Positions 9,137 through 15,928 of a DNA stretch of 33,914 nucleotides are shown in pieces. Under the pieces are notes generated by a model that was given only the letters and a program-made list of their open reading frames with translations, had not been told where the DNA came from and searched no databases. A program made the position numbers and the translations under genes. Location: NCBI GenBank assembly GCA_015061565.1, contig SUWI01000025.1:1-33914 (forward strand), written 5' to 3'. Numbering within the stretch: the stretch's first letter is position 1; each line of letters begins with the position of its first letter. The DNA is from Lentisphaerota bacterium (lineage in GTDB: Bacteria > Verrucomicrobiota > Lentisphaeria > Victivallales > UBA1829).

Positions 9137-9973
9137 TTATTTTGGAAAACGGTTCCTGATCTCGATGGCGTTGCCGCGGAAGAATTTTTCCTGTTCTTCG
9201 GGCCGGCCCCAGCGGTAATAGAGGCCGCCGACGAATTCGAAATAGGATTCCCAGAATTTCGCCAGGCGAAGCGCCCGCGCATTGCAGCTTTCATCACCGT
9301 AAAATTCATCCGTGGCGAAATGCAGTTTCTCGTTGAAATACCGGTCGGTGCCGTCGTGCGCGCGGCGGTCCAGTATTTCGTTGAGTTTCGGCACGGAACG
9401 CAGGTACCCGCTGATGTCGCCGGTGATGTTCCGGTAATAATAGAGGTTGTGCTCCATTTCCTCCATCCACGGCCAGCCCTGATGTCCGCCGATGATCTGC
9501 AGATCGGGGAAAGCTTCGGCGATCGCCGCCAGCTGGATCGGACGCATGTTTTCCGGTCCGAAAGCGTGCGTGTATTTGCCGTCGTAAGGTTTCGCCTGGG
9601 CGATCAGTCCTGTATGGAAGAGCATGGCCATGTTCAGCTCCTGCGCCCGTTCATACAGCGGATAATACGCCGGATCGGAATACGGCTTGAACTGTTTGTA
9701 TGGCTTCAGACCGACGAAACCGAGGTCGCGCAGCCGGTCGATGTCGTCCGGGACCGCATGGTCGAGGTCGAGAAAACCGAACGCGAGGAAGAACCCGTTG
9801 TAGCGTTTGACCGTATCGAGCACTTCCTGCTGCGTGGCGAACCGGATACTGCCGAGCGCGCCGACTCCGGAGAGATCCATGAGCCAGATCTGTTCGAAAA
9901 CGCCGGATTCGACAATGCCGTCGATCCCTTTGGCGTCATGGCACAGATGGGCGTGCGCATCAATGAATTTCAT
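9137..9973 (-). CDS. amidohydrolase-family metal-dependent hydrolase
   Basis: The 278-aa protein opens with MKFIDAHAHL, the HxH metal site of amidohydrolase-2 type TIM barrels. It also has a GLKPYKQF strand (residues 103-110), a MLFHTG strand near residue 138 and IIGGHQGWPW near residue 180, which supply the further His ligands. These enzymes hydrolyse or decarboxylate small substrates; it does not look like a classic NagA deacetylase. The start has GGGAG upstream and the gene ends 75 bases before the DUF4838 gene. It begins 13 bases after the NagB-like gene, so it is in the same transcript. It has no signal peptide. The role in amino-sugar breakdown is suggested by context only. Confidence 0.87.
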   Translation of the reverse strand: MKFIDAHAHLCHDAKGIDGIVESGVFEQIWLMDLSGVGALGSIRFATQQEVLDTVKRYNGFFLAFGFLDLDHAVPDDIDRLRDLGFVGLKPYKQFKPYSDPAYYPLYERAQELNMAMLFHTGLIAQAKPYDGKYTHAFGPENMRPIQLAAIAEAFPDLQIIGGHQGWPWMEEMEHNLYYYRNITGDISGYLRSVPKLNEILDRRAHDGTDRYFNEKLHFATDEFYGDESCNARALRLAKFWESYFEFVGGLYYRWGRPEEQEKFFRGNAIEIRNRFPK

Positions 9974-9986
9974 TTCCGGCTCCCGG

Positions 9987-10841
9987 TCAGATATTGTATT
10001 TCGGCCGGGCGCAGCTGGCGTAATCGGAAACGATCAGCAGGTTCTTGTGGTTGCGGGCGTGGGTCACCGGATAATCGTCGCCGGGCTGACCGAGCGCGGC
10101 GATGCGCAGGATGGTGTTCGCCCACAGGAAAGTCGGGGTTTCGTTGCGGGTCATCAGCAGCATGCGGCGCGCTTCGAGGCACTGTTTCATGCCCATGGTG
10201 ATGGCGCGGCGCGGGAAGTTTTCCAGATTGCCGCCGACGCCGCTGTGACGCGTGGCGTCGATCGTGCGCGTGAATTCGTTGATTTCCAGAATGCGCGGAT
10301 TGGAATCCTTCACGCCCGGTCCGGGCTCGTTGAACGCCACATGGCCGTGGATGCCGATCCCGCCGTAGCACACTTCGATGCCGCCCGCGTCTTCGATCAT
10401 TTTCGGCAGATCTTTGATGTTTTCCGGGGTCGGGAAGATGATCTGCTCCTTCGGCATCATCAGTTCCGGACGGATCCGGTTGAAGAGCAGGGGCCCGATC
10501 TGTCCGCGGAAGCTCAGCGGACTGGTCATCGGGATCAGTTCGTCTTTTTCATCGTCCACATATTCGTCCATGAAGAAGAACCGGACGTTTTTCAGATTGA
10601 GGCTGCGGTAGTTGATCTTCTCGGCCATGAGGCGGTAGGGCTGGGTCGGACCGACCGGCATGATGAACGACACGATATGGTCGCCCGCGGCGGCTTTGGC
10701 GAATTCGTTGACCATTTCCTCGGCCAGGAAGTCATAGACTTCATCCAGGGTCGGGAACAGTTTCAGCTGGCCGTGGGCTTCCTTGAGCACTTCTTCGGTG
10801 GTGAGGCTGAGGATGCGGCGGACTTCTTCGGAACGTTTCAT
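9987..10841 (-). CDS. NagB-like glucosamine-6-phosphate deaminase/isomerase family protein
   Basis: The 284-aa protein shows the NagB/RpiA/SOL fold. The motif FFFMDEY (residues 88-94) corresponds to the catalytic Asp region of NagB. GIGIHGHVAFNEPG near residue 160 corresponds to the GxGxDGHxAFNEP signature. In this protein the signature Asp is replaced by His (codon CAC), while the following His and the Glu of FNEP are kept. NagB converts glucosamine-6-phosphate to fructose-6-phosphate and ammonia; with this change the activity may be altered or differ in substrate. It is the first gene of the glycan operon, with AGGAG upstream of the ATG at 10841, and is divergent from an AraC regulator. I give no gene symbol because of the active-site change. 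Confidence 0.88.
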   Translation of the reverse strand: MKRSEEVRRILSLTTEEVLKEAHGQLKLFPTLDEVYDFLAEEMVNEFAKAAAGDHIVSFIMPVGPTQPYRLMAEKINYRSLNLKNVRFFFMDEYVDDEKDELIPMTSPLSFRGQIGPLLFNRIRPELMMPKEQIIFPTPENIKDLPKMIEDAGGIEVCYGGIGIHGHVAFNEPGPGVKDSNPRILEINEFTRTIDATRHSGVGGNLENFPRRAITMGMKQCLEARRMLLMTRNETPTFLWANTILRIAALGQPGDDYPVTHARNHKNLLIVSDYASCARPKYNI

Positions 10842-10966
10842 TTTCTTATCATCTCCTGTATTTTTGGTTGGATTTTTGCTTGCAATATTAAGATATCATG
10901 CTAATATTACATTTCAAATAGTAAAAACGATGTATTTTTTGCAATTTTGAAACAGGAGAAACCGGC
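10842..10966. promoter_or_regulatory. divergent control region between NagB-like operon and AraC regulator
   Basis: This 125-base AT-rich region lies between two divergently transcribed genes and must hold both promoters. Visible elements are an inverted repeat AATATTA-N11-TAATATT (10884-10890 and 10902-10908) and two direct TTGCAAT copies (10880-10886 and 10939-10945). Paired or direct repeats are typical AraC-family operators, so these are the best candidates for the regulator's sites. AGGAG ribosome sites precede both starts. No perfect -35/-10 pair stands out. Confidence 0.5.
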
Positions 10967-11791
10967 ATGGGAAAGATCAAGATCATCAGCCGTCCGGATC
11001 CTGGCCGGCTGCCCGAGTTCCGGCTGCCGCTGCATGTCCGTTCCGCCGGTGCGAACGAAAGCATGCACGACTGGGGCGAATATTATCCGGCGGCGGATAA
11101 ACCGTTCGTGCAGATTTTCTGGACCGAAGAGGGCGCCGGCGAGATCACGCTCGGCTCCCGGAAGATCATCGTGCGTGCCGGCGATTTCTTTTACCATCTG
11201 CCGGGCGATGTGCACCGTCACCGCACGGTCGGCAAGGTCTGGAATTACCGCTGGTTCACAATGGACGGACCGCTGGCGGAGCCGTTCATGCGGGCCTACG
11301 GTTTCGAACAGGAAGCGCAGTATGCGGGGATCTGTCCGGTGACGCTTTTCCTGGAACTGGAAAACCTGCTGAAATCGCATACTCCCTATGCGCAGCGTCA
11401 TGCCCTCTCGGTGGCGACCGAGATCCTGGCGCTGGCGGGCCGTCCCGAACCCAGTCCCCAGGCTGATCCCGTGCAGTATTTTTTCCGGAAGGCGGAAGAG
11501 CGGCTTGCCGATCCGGATTTCACGGCAGAATCCATTGCTTCCGAGCTCGGAATCCACCGGACTACCTTCACCCGGCAGTTCAAGGCTGCGACCGACGGCA
11601 TGACGCCCCGCCGCTGGCTGATGGAGATCCGTTATGAAAAAGCCGTCCGCCTCCTGACCGAAACCAATCTGCAGCTCAAAGAGATCGCCCAGGAATGCGG
11701 TCTGTCCAATGCCGCTTATCTCTGCCGGGTGATCCGGCAGCGGACCGGCAAGACCCCGGAAAAATTCCGGCTGACCGCAGTGCGTGCCTGA
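10967..11791 (+). CDS. AraC family transcriptional regulator with cupin sensor domain
   Basis: This is the only convincing plus-strand gene of the window (274 aa). Residues about 40-90 form a cupin-type AraC sensor barrel (VQIFWTEEGAGEITLGSRKI, then AGDFFYHLPGDVHRH with metal- or ligand-binding histidines). The C-terminal 100 residues hold two helix-turn-helices, with IASELGIHRTTFTRQFK and the signature LKEIAQECGLSNAAYLCRVI. AGGAG lies 8 bases before the ATG. It is transcribed away from the NagB-like operon and probably senses a sugar from it (inference). Overlapping minus-strand ORFs are shadows. Confidence 0.95.
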   Translation: MGKIKIISRPDPGRLPEFRLPLHVRSAGANESMHDWGEYYPAADKPFVQIFWTEEGAGEITLGSRKIIVRAGDFFYHLPGDVHRHRTVGKVWNYRWFTMDGPLAEPFMRAYGFEQEAQYAGICPVTLFLELENLLKSHTPYAQRHALSVATEILALAGRPEPSPQADPVQYFFRKAEERLADPDFTAESIASELGIHRTTFTRQFKAATDGMTPRRWLMEIRYEKAVRLLTETNLQLKEIAQECGLSNAAYLCRVIRQRTGKTPEKFRLTAVRA

Positions 11792-11815
11792 CTCGAATGC
11801 CCAGTCATCCGGAAA

Positions 11816-11908
11816 TCATTTCATCCAAAAATACCAGAGCAGGAATTCAACTGCCGCCGTAACGACAATGCATGCTGCAAGGAAGATGGTGTGCATTTTG
11901 CTTTTCAT
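11816..11908 (-). CDS. possible 30-residue single-span membrane peptide
   Basis: This frame is too short for the ORF track. Translation from the ATG at 11908 gives 30 residues: a basic start MKSKMH, one continuous hydrophobic helix (IFLAACIVVTAAVEFLLWYFW) and MK at the end, then TGA. The composition is that of a real single-pass membrane peptide. It lies 56 bases after the FMN_bind gene and ends the minus-strand cassette. The ribosome site is poor: AGGAAG is over 20 bases upstream, followed by a purine-only GAAAAAAGAAAAAAGAAAA tract. It may be a small partner of the upstream secreted flavoprotein, or a chance ORF. Confidence 0.35.
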   Translation of the reverse strand: MKSKMHTIFLAACIVVTAAVEFLLWYFWMK

Positions 11909-11964
11909 ATTTTCTTTTTTCTTTTTTCTTCCTGCTCTCTTCTGCCTGCGGCAACGGATTCAAC

Positions 11965-12456
11965 TTATTTCTGCATCCGCAGGATCGTGTCCACTTCCGA
12001 TCTGACGGCATTGCTGGAATACGTGGCGCGGGTGACCGCATCGACTTTCAGCTTTGCCGCTTCGGACGGTTTTTTCCCGTTCCATCGCTTCAGAAAACCG
12101 GCATTGCGGAGCCGATCCAGAAAACGGGGCGTCTCATTGTTTTCACCGATGACCACGCCCAGGATCTTATTGTCCGGGGAGACCACCACGGCCGTGTTCA
12201 CCACGCCGTTATAGCCCTCTACCCGTTCGCGCTTGCCGGCGGGCGGGAGCAGCAGATAGCCGATCACCTGATTTTTGGCATCGAGCAGCTGCACTTTCCG
12301 CGCTGTCATTGCTCCGTATGCTGCCGCATTCGGCAGGATCGCCTGAATGTCATCGGTATACTGCCGGCATTCCGCCGGCGCCGGTTCTGCCGCTTTCAGT
12401 GATTCCGAAAAGCAGATTGCCGCAACGGCCAGACCCAGCATGAATAATTTCTTCAT
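11965..12456 (-). CDS. secreted FMN-binding domain (FMN_bind) protein
   Basis: The 163-aa protein has a signal peptide (MKKLFMLGLAVAAICFSESLKAAEP) and then an FMN_bind-type domain like those of RnfG/NqrC. Visible landmarks are the strand NQVIGYLLLPPAG, then VEGYNGVVNTAVVVSPDNK, the helix RFLDRLRNAGFLKRW, and the C-terminal DAVTRATYSSNAV. The last matches the family attachment motif D-x-[ST]-G-A-[TS], in which FMN is linked to Thr by ApbE; here Gly is replaced by Arg. The product is probably exported and may carry FMN for extracytoplasmic electron transfer. It starts 9 bases after the anchored small protein, with GAGGAAA upstream. It is the third gene of a pseudopilin cassette. Its first 130 residues are almost identical to those of the gene at 13818. 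Confidence 0.78.
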   Translation of the reverse strand: MKKLFMLGLAVAAICFSESLKAAEPAPAECRQYTDDIQAILPNAAAYGAMTARKVQLLDAKNQVIGYLLLPPAGKRERVEGYNGVVNTAVVVSPDNKILGVVIGENNETPRFLDRLRNAGFLKRWNGKKPSEAAKLKVDAVTRATYSSNAVRSEVDTILRMQK

Positions 12457-12465
12457 CCGGTTTCC

Positions 12466-12930
12466 TCACTTGTTTTTGAAGCGTTTATCTTCGGTTTCGA
12501 GGATGTTGCCGATCCTGAAACCGTTTTTGATTCCCAGCAGACTGAAACAATAGACTTTATTGCGTTTCTCGCTTTTTACATAAATGTCAACATTGTTCTC
12601 CCTGTTAATTCGCTTTCTGGCGGCCCCGACCACGACGGCGGGGCAGAAATCCGGCTGTTTGAAAAGCCCTTTGGCAAAGCGGCCGACAAATGTGGCTCTC
12701 CGCATGTTGGCCATTTCCTTGTAAATTCCTGCCATATTGTTTTTTTCGATCAGGCCGAGGATATGGCTGATATATTTTTGTTCCGCTGCTCCGACCTCAA
12801 TTTCATCATCGGCCGTGAATTTTTCCAGCGGATCACGGGATGCATGGACGAACAATGCCGCCGCTGCGGCAAGCACGACCGCCAGAATCCCCAGCTGGAT
12901 TTTGAATCTTTTCGTCATGCCGGTGATCAT
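12466..12930 (-). CDS. membrane-anchored small protein of the pseudopilin cassette
   Basis: I do not recognise a named family. The 154-aa protein has a short basic N-terminus, one transmembrane helix (about residues 12-29, [16 protein letters not shown]) and an outward-facing domain of roughly 120 residues. That domain is predicted by eye as helices followed by strands ([28 protein letters not shown]), an NTF2-like or DUF4878-like layout. It is clearly paralogous to the protein at 14535 (shared [51 protein letters not shown]). Its ATG overlaps the pseudopilin stop (ATGA), with AAAGGGGG before it, so the pair is translationally coupled. A single Cys in DFCP and one in YCF are conserved. Confidence 0.82.
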   Translation of the reverse strand: MITGMTKRFKIQLGILAVVLAAAAALFVHASRDPLEKFTADDEIEVGAAEQKYISHILGLIEKNNMAGIYKEMANMRRATFVGRFAKGLFKQPDFCPAVVVGAARKRINRENNVDIYVKSEKRNKVYCFSLLGIKNGFRIGNILETEDKRFKNK

Positions 12931-13748
12931 TGTGCCCCCTTTGCCTGGTATTCGGGCGACATTTCCCCGGTTATGCTGTCACCCTGCTGATACGCATACC
13001 TGATGTCTTCCAAAGACAACACATACGGATCCGCATAATTACTGAAATATCCCACATTGCGGTTGATCAGACTGACCGGCCTTACGGATCCGGCATGTCC
13101 ATCGACATAGGCGATATTGGCCAGTCCCGAATGGCGGAAGTGGGTATGTCCGAATGAAGAATGTTCCGGATAAATAAACCCTTTGATATTGTAGGCTGAA
13201 TTGCCGGAATCCACTTCGGCGGTATCCTCGAACAGGACTTTTGTTCCGGGATTCAGCACCTGGCCCACTTTGATCCATGAAAGATTGCGGAAACGTTCAT
13301 TGAATCCAAGGCCTCCGCCTTTGCAGGGAAAGGTTTCGTCCGTTTTGGCTCCTGCGGGGACGCTGTTCACCCTTTCGATCACGTCATTGGCGATTACCGG
13401 ACAGACTTTCAGCCTGATATTGTTGTTGAAGTATCCGGCAATGCAGCCTTGCTCGCGGATATCCCGCGGCAGCATTGCATTGCTCATCACATTGGAAAGT
13501 CCCAGCACGCCTCCGCCGCAGCATCTGCCGTCGCCGCCTGTGGCGGTTCCCGGATACCAGTCATTGTTGTCGGCGGTATATTGAAACAATGCTTTCGATA
13601 TCTGCGTCAACTGGCTGACGCAGGAAATCTGCATCGCTTTCTGCCGGGCCGTGTTCAATGCCGGCATCAGCATTCCTGCCAGAATTGCAATGATGGCTAT
13701 AACGACCAGCAATTCGATCAATGAGAACCTTAAAAACCTTTGTTCCAT
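12927..13748 (-). CDS. H-X9-DG type pseudopilin, cassette 1
   Basis: I place the start at the ATG at 13748 (MEQRFLRF) rather than the TTG at 13811; the start is not certain because the ribosome site is weak in both cases. The product is 273 aa. Residues about 8-35 are the class III prepilin signal ([16 protein letters not shown]), and the residue before Phe is Arg rather than Gly. The head contains a [10 protein letters not shown] motif, the [13 protein letters not shown] helix and the exact motif [12 protein letters not shown]. It is paralogous to the protein at 14999. It is exported and membrane-anchored, and is followed by a coupled anchored protein and an FMN_bind protein. Confidence 0.9.
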   Translation of the reverse strand: MEQRFLRFSLIELLVVIAIIAILAGMLMPALNTARQKAMQISCVSQLTQISKALFQYTADNNDWYPGTATGGDGRCCGGGVLGLSNVMSNAMLPRDIREQGCIAGYFNNNIRLKVCPVIANDVIERVNSVPAGAKTDETFPCKGGGLGFNERFRNLSWIKVGQVLNPGTKVLFEDTAEVDSGNSAYNIKGFIYPEHSSFGHTHFRHSGLANIAYVDGHAGSVRPVSLINRNVGYFSNYADPYVLSLEDIRYAYQQGDSITGEMSPEYQAKGAQ

Positions 13749-13817
13749 TTTCTGTAAATCCGATTTCGTTTTGCGTCTTTTGCCCTTTTCAGAAAAACCT
13801 TGCAACAGCAAAGTTCC

Positions 13818-14513
13818 TTATGGTTTCCTGGATGATGAACCCAGCTCGGCGATTTGATATTTCCCGTTGGAATTTTTCATCAGCACGAAGGCATAGGACA
13901 TTTTCCGCGTTTCGCTGTAAACATGAACCATCAGATTGTCTTTGTGCGAACTTTTGACCAGGCGGTTACACCCAAGCGGTTTCAAACTGCCGATATCCGG
14001 TTTCTGCTTGAGAACCTCCAGGATCCGGTCCATTTCTGTCTGGTCCCGGACATAGAGGTATGATGCAACGGTTTTCAAATCATTTTTCGCAGCAGCCTCG
14101 ACGAAATGATTGACGATCTCCATAGCCGTCTCGGTGGTTTTTTTCCCGTTCCATCGCTTCAGAAAGCCGGCATTGCGGAGCCGATCCAGAAAACGGGGCG
14201 TCTCATTGTTCTCACCGAGGACCACGCCCAGGATCTTATTGTCCGGGGAGACCACCACGGCCGCATTCACCACGCCGTTATAGCCCTCCACCCGTTCTCG
14301 TTTTCCGGCCGGCGGGAGCAGCAGATAACCGATCACCTGATTTTTGGCATCGAGCAGCTGCACTTTCCGCGCCGTCATCGAGCCGTAAGCGGCCGCATTC
14401 GGCAGAATCGCCTGAATGTCGTCGGTATACTGCCGGCATTCCGACGGCGCCGGTTCCGCCGCCGTCAGGAAGCCGCAGAACCAGACGCTTGTTGCGGTCA
14501 ACGCGGCTGTCAA
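13818..14513 (-). CDS. chimera of truncated FMN_bind domain and an NTF2-like tail, secreted
   Basis: The 231-aa frame shares about 130 residues with the FMN_bind protein at 11965 (four differences counted from EPAP to NGKK) and then changes abruptly. The C-terminal 100 residues (EIVNHFVEAAAKNDLKTVAS, then LMVHVYSETRKMSYAFVLMK) look like the NTF2-like outer domain of the anchored proteins, and the flavin-attachment TRAT/SGAT motif is gone. The annotated TTG start at 14513 leaves a signal peptide without basic residues. Four codons upstream, in frame and 7 bases after GAGG, sits ATA exactly where the paralogue has ATG. From there the n-region would read x-R-K. So the gene either uses a rare start or has lost its start codon. 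Confidence 0.72.
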   Translation of the reverse strand: MTAALTATSVWFCGFLTAAEPAPSECRQYTDDIQAILPNAAAYGSMTARKVQLLDAKNQVIGYLLLPPAGKRERVEGYNGVVNAAVVVSPDNKILGVVLGENNETPRFLDRLRNAGFLKRWNGKKTTETAMEIVNHFVEAAAKNDLKTVASYLYVRDQTEMDRILEVLKQKPDIGSLKPLGCNRLVKSSHKDNLMVHVYSETRKMSYAFVLMKNSNGKYQIAELGSSSRKP

Positions 14514-14534
14514 GATTTTTCTTATGCGTTTTCC

Positions 14535-14996
14535 TCACTTGTTTTTGAAGCGATTGTCTTCAGATTCAAGAATATTGCGGATTTTGAAGCCGTCCTTGAC
14601 GCCCAGCAGACTGAAGCAATAGACTTTTTTGCGTTTTTCGCTTTTTACCTGGATGTCAATATTGTTCCGGTCGCGGGAAATGCGTTTTCTGGTCGCTCCG
14701 ACGACTTTTGCCGGGCAGAAATCCTGCTCTTTGAAAAGTCCTTGCATGAAAAGATCAGAAAATACTGCCGCGTCCATGTTGATGACTTCCTTGTAGAGTC
14801 CGCGCATATCGTTTTTTTCGATCAGGACGAGAACATGATCCATATATTTTTGTTCCGCAGGTCCGGTCTGAACCACGTCCGCGGCCTTGAATTCCGCTAG
14901 CGGATCGCGTGTAACGTGGATGAACAATGCTGTCGCAGCAACCGCCAGCAGGACCAGGACCGCCAACAAAATCTTGGTTTTCCGAGTCATTGCCAT
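14535..14996 (-). CDS. membrane-anchored small protein of the pseudopilin cassette, paralogue 2
   Basis: The 153-aa protein has a basic start (MAMTRKTK), one membrane helix at about residues 9-28 (ILLAVLVLLAVAATALFIHV) and an outer domain of about 120 residues ending RFKNK. It shares the blocks [38 protein letters not shown] and NILESED with the protein at 12466, so these are paralogues of an unnamed family. The ATG lies 2 bases after the pseudopilin stop. The FMN_bind-like chimera follows after a 21-base gap. The probable location is the inner membrane facing out. The function is unknown; constant pairing with pseudopilins suggests a partner or chaperone. Confidence 0.82.
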   Translation of the reverse strand: MAMTRKTKILLAVLVLLAVAATALFIHVTRDPLAEFKAADVVQTGPAEQKYMDHVLVLIEKNDMRGLYKEVINMDAAVFSDLFMQGLFKEQDFCPAKVVGATRKRISRDRNNIDIQVKSEKRKKVYCFSLLGVKDGFKIRNILESEDNRFKNK

Positions 14997-14998
14997 GA

Positions 14999-15814
14999 TT
15001 ATTGCGCTCCCATGGCCTGATATTCAGGCGAGAACAAAGAAGCTTTGGCCGTCCCCATATAATATTTCAAGTCGGCAAGCGTCAGCACATACGGATCATA
15101 ATACGGACTGAAATAGCCTATGTCACGATCGGCCAGACTGGTCGGTCTGACGGTGCCGACATGGCCATCGACATAAGCAACATTGGCATTCCCCGCATGG
15201 CGGAAATGAGTCCTTCCAAACGAAGTCCGTTCATAGTAGATATACCCTCTGATGATATACGAAGTATCCCCGGAATAAGCCACGGCGCAATCCTCAAACA
15301 AGACCTTGCTGCCGGGAGTCATGACCTCGCCGTTCTTAATGGACGGGAGGTTGCCGAAATCGGCATTGTAGCCGAGTCCGCCCCCTTTGCAGGGAAAATT
15401 CCGGTCCGTTTTCGCGCCGACGGCTGCGGTGTTGACCCGTTCAATCACGTCATTGGCAATCACCGGACAGACTTTCAGCCGGACGTTGTTGTTGAAGTAA
15501 TCGGCCAGACAGCCGGGTTCGCGGATATCACGCGGCTGACCGGCGCCGCCCATTACGTTGGATTTGCCCAGCACGCCGCCGCCGCAGCAGCGTCCGTCGC
15601 CGCCCGTGGCCGCTCCCGGATACCAGTCTTTGTAATCCACGGTGTACTGAATCACCGCTTTGGATATCTGGGTCAGCTGATTGACGCAGGAAATCTGCAT
15701 TGCCTTCTGTCGTGCCACATTCAGCGCCGGCATCAGCATTCCGGCCAAAATCGCAATGATCGCTATAACGACCAGCAGTTCTATAAGTGTAAATAATTTA
15801 AACCTCTGTTTCAT
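14999..15814 (-). CDS. H-X9-DG type pseudopilin, cassette 2
   Basis: The start is placed at the ATG at 15814 ([14 protein letters not shown]), with AGGG 12 bases upstream, not at the longer frame start of the track. The product is 271 aa. It has the class III signal [16 protein letters not shown] preceded by Leu instead of Gly, then [15 protein letters not shown]. The head has the same [13 protein letters not shown] motif and [13 protein letters not shown] helix as the cassette 1 pseudopilin. It also has the exact motif [12 protein letters not shown] followed by HVGTVRP. It heads the operon that continues with genes 14535 and 13818. Upstream is a strong nested inverted repeat that may control or end transcription from the lipoprotein gene. 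Confidence 0.92.
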   Translation of the reverse strand: MKQRFKLFTLIELLVVIAIIAILAGMLMPALNVARQKAMQISCVNQLTQISKAVIQYTVDYKDWYPGAATGGDGRCCGGGVLGKSNVMGGAGQPRDIREPGCLADYFNNNVRLKVCPVIANDVIERVNTAAVGAKTDRNFPCKGGGLGYNADFGNLPSIKNGEVMTPGSKVLFEDCAVAYSGDTSYIIRGYIYYERTSFGRTHFRHAGNANVAYVDGHVGTVRPTSLADRDIGYFSPYYDPYVLTLADLKYYMGTAKASLFSPEYQAMGAQ

Positions 15815-15859
15815 ATTCTTCAACCCTGAATTCCTTTCTTTCACCCTGTTCCTTGCCTG

Positions 15860-15909
15860 GCGCAAACCGGATCACCCCGAATGATCCGGAAAGATCCGGT
15901 TCAATGCGC
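15860..15909 (-). promoter_or_regulatory. nested, mutually exclusive hairpins before cassette 2
   Basis: Between the repeat lipoprotein and the pseudopilin, GCGCA-AACCGGATC (15860-15873) pairs with GATCCGGTT-CAA-TGCGC (15893-15909), a 14-pair stem with a 3-base bulge. Inside it, CCGGATCA (15867-15874) can instead pair perfectly with TGATCCGG (15882-15889). The two structures exclude each other. No long U-tract follows, so this is not a standard intrinsic terminator. It could be an attenuator, an mRNA processing or stability element, or a protein-binding palindrome. Confidence 0.5.
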
Positions 15910-15928
15910 ACCGTCTGGGTCTTTCCGA

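Noticed and set aside
11791-11815. Terminator between the convergent AraC gene and the 30-aa ORF
   Set aside because: Only TGACT/AGTCA, a five-pair stem, is present and there is no T-tract on either strand.
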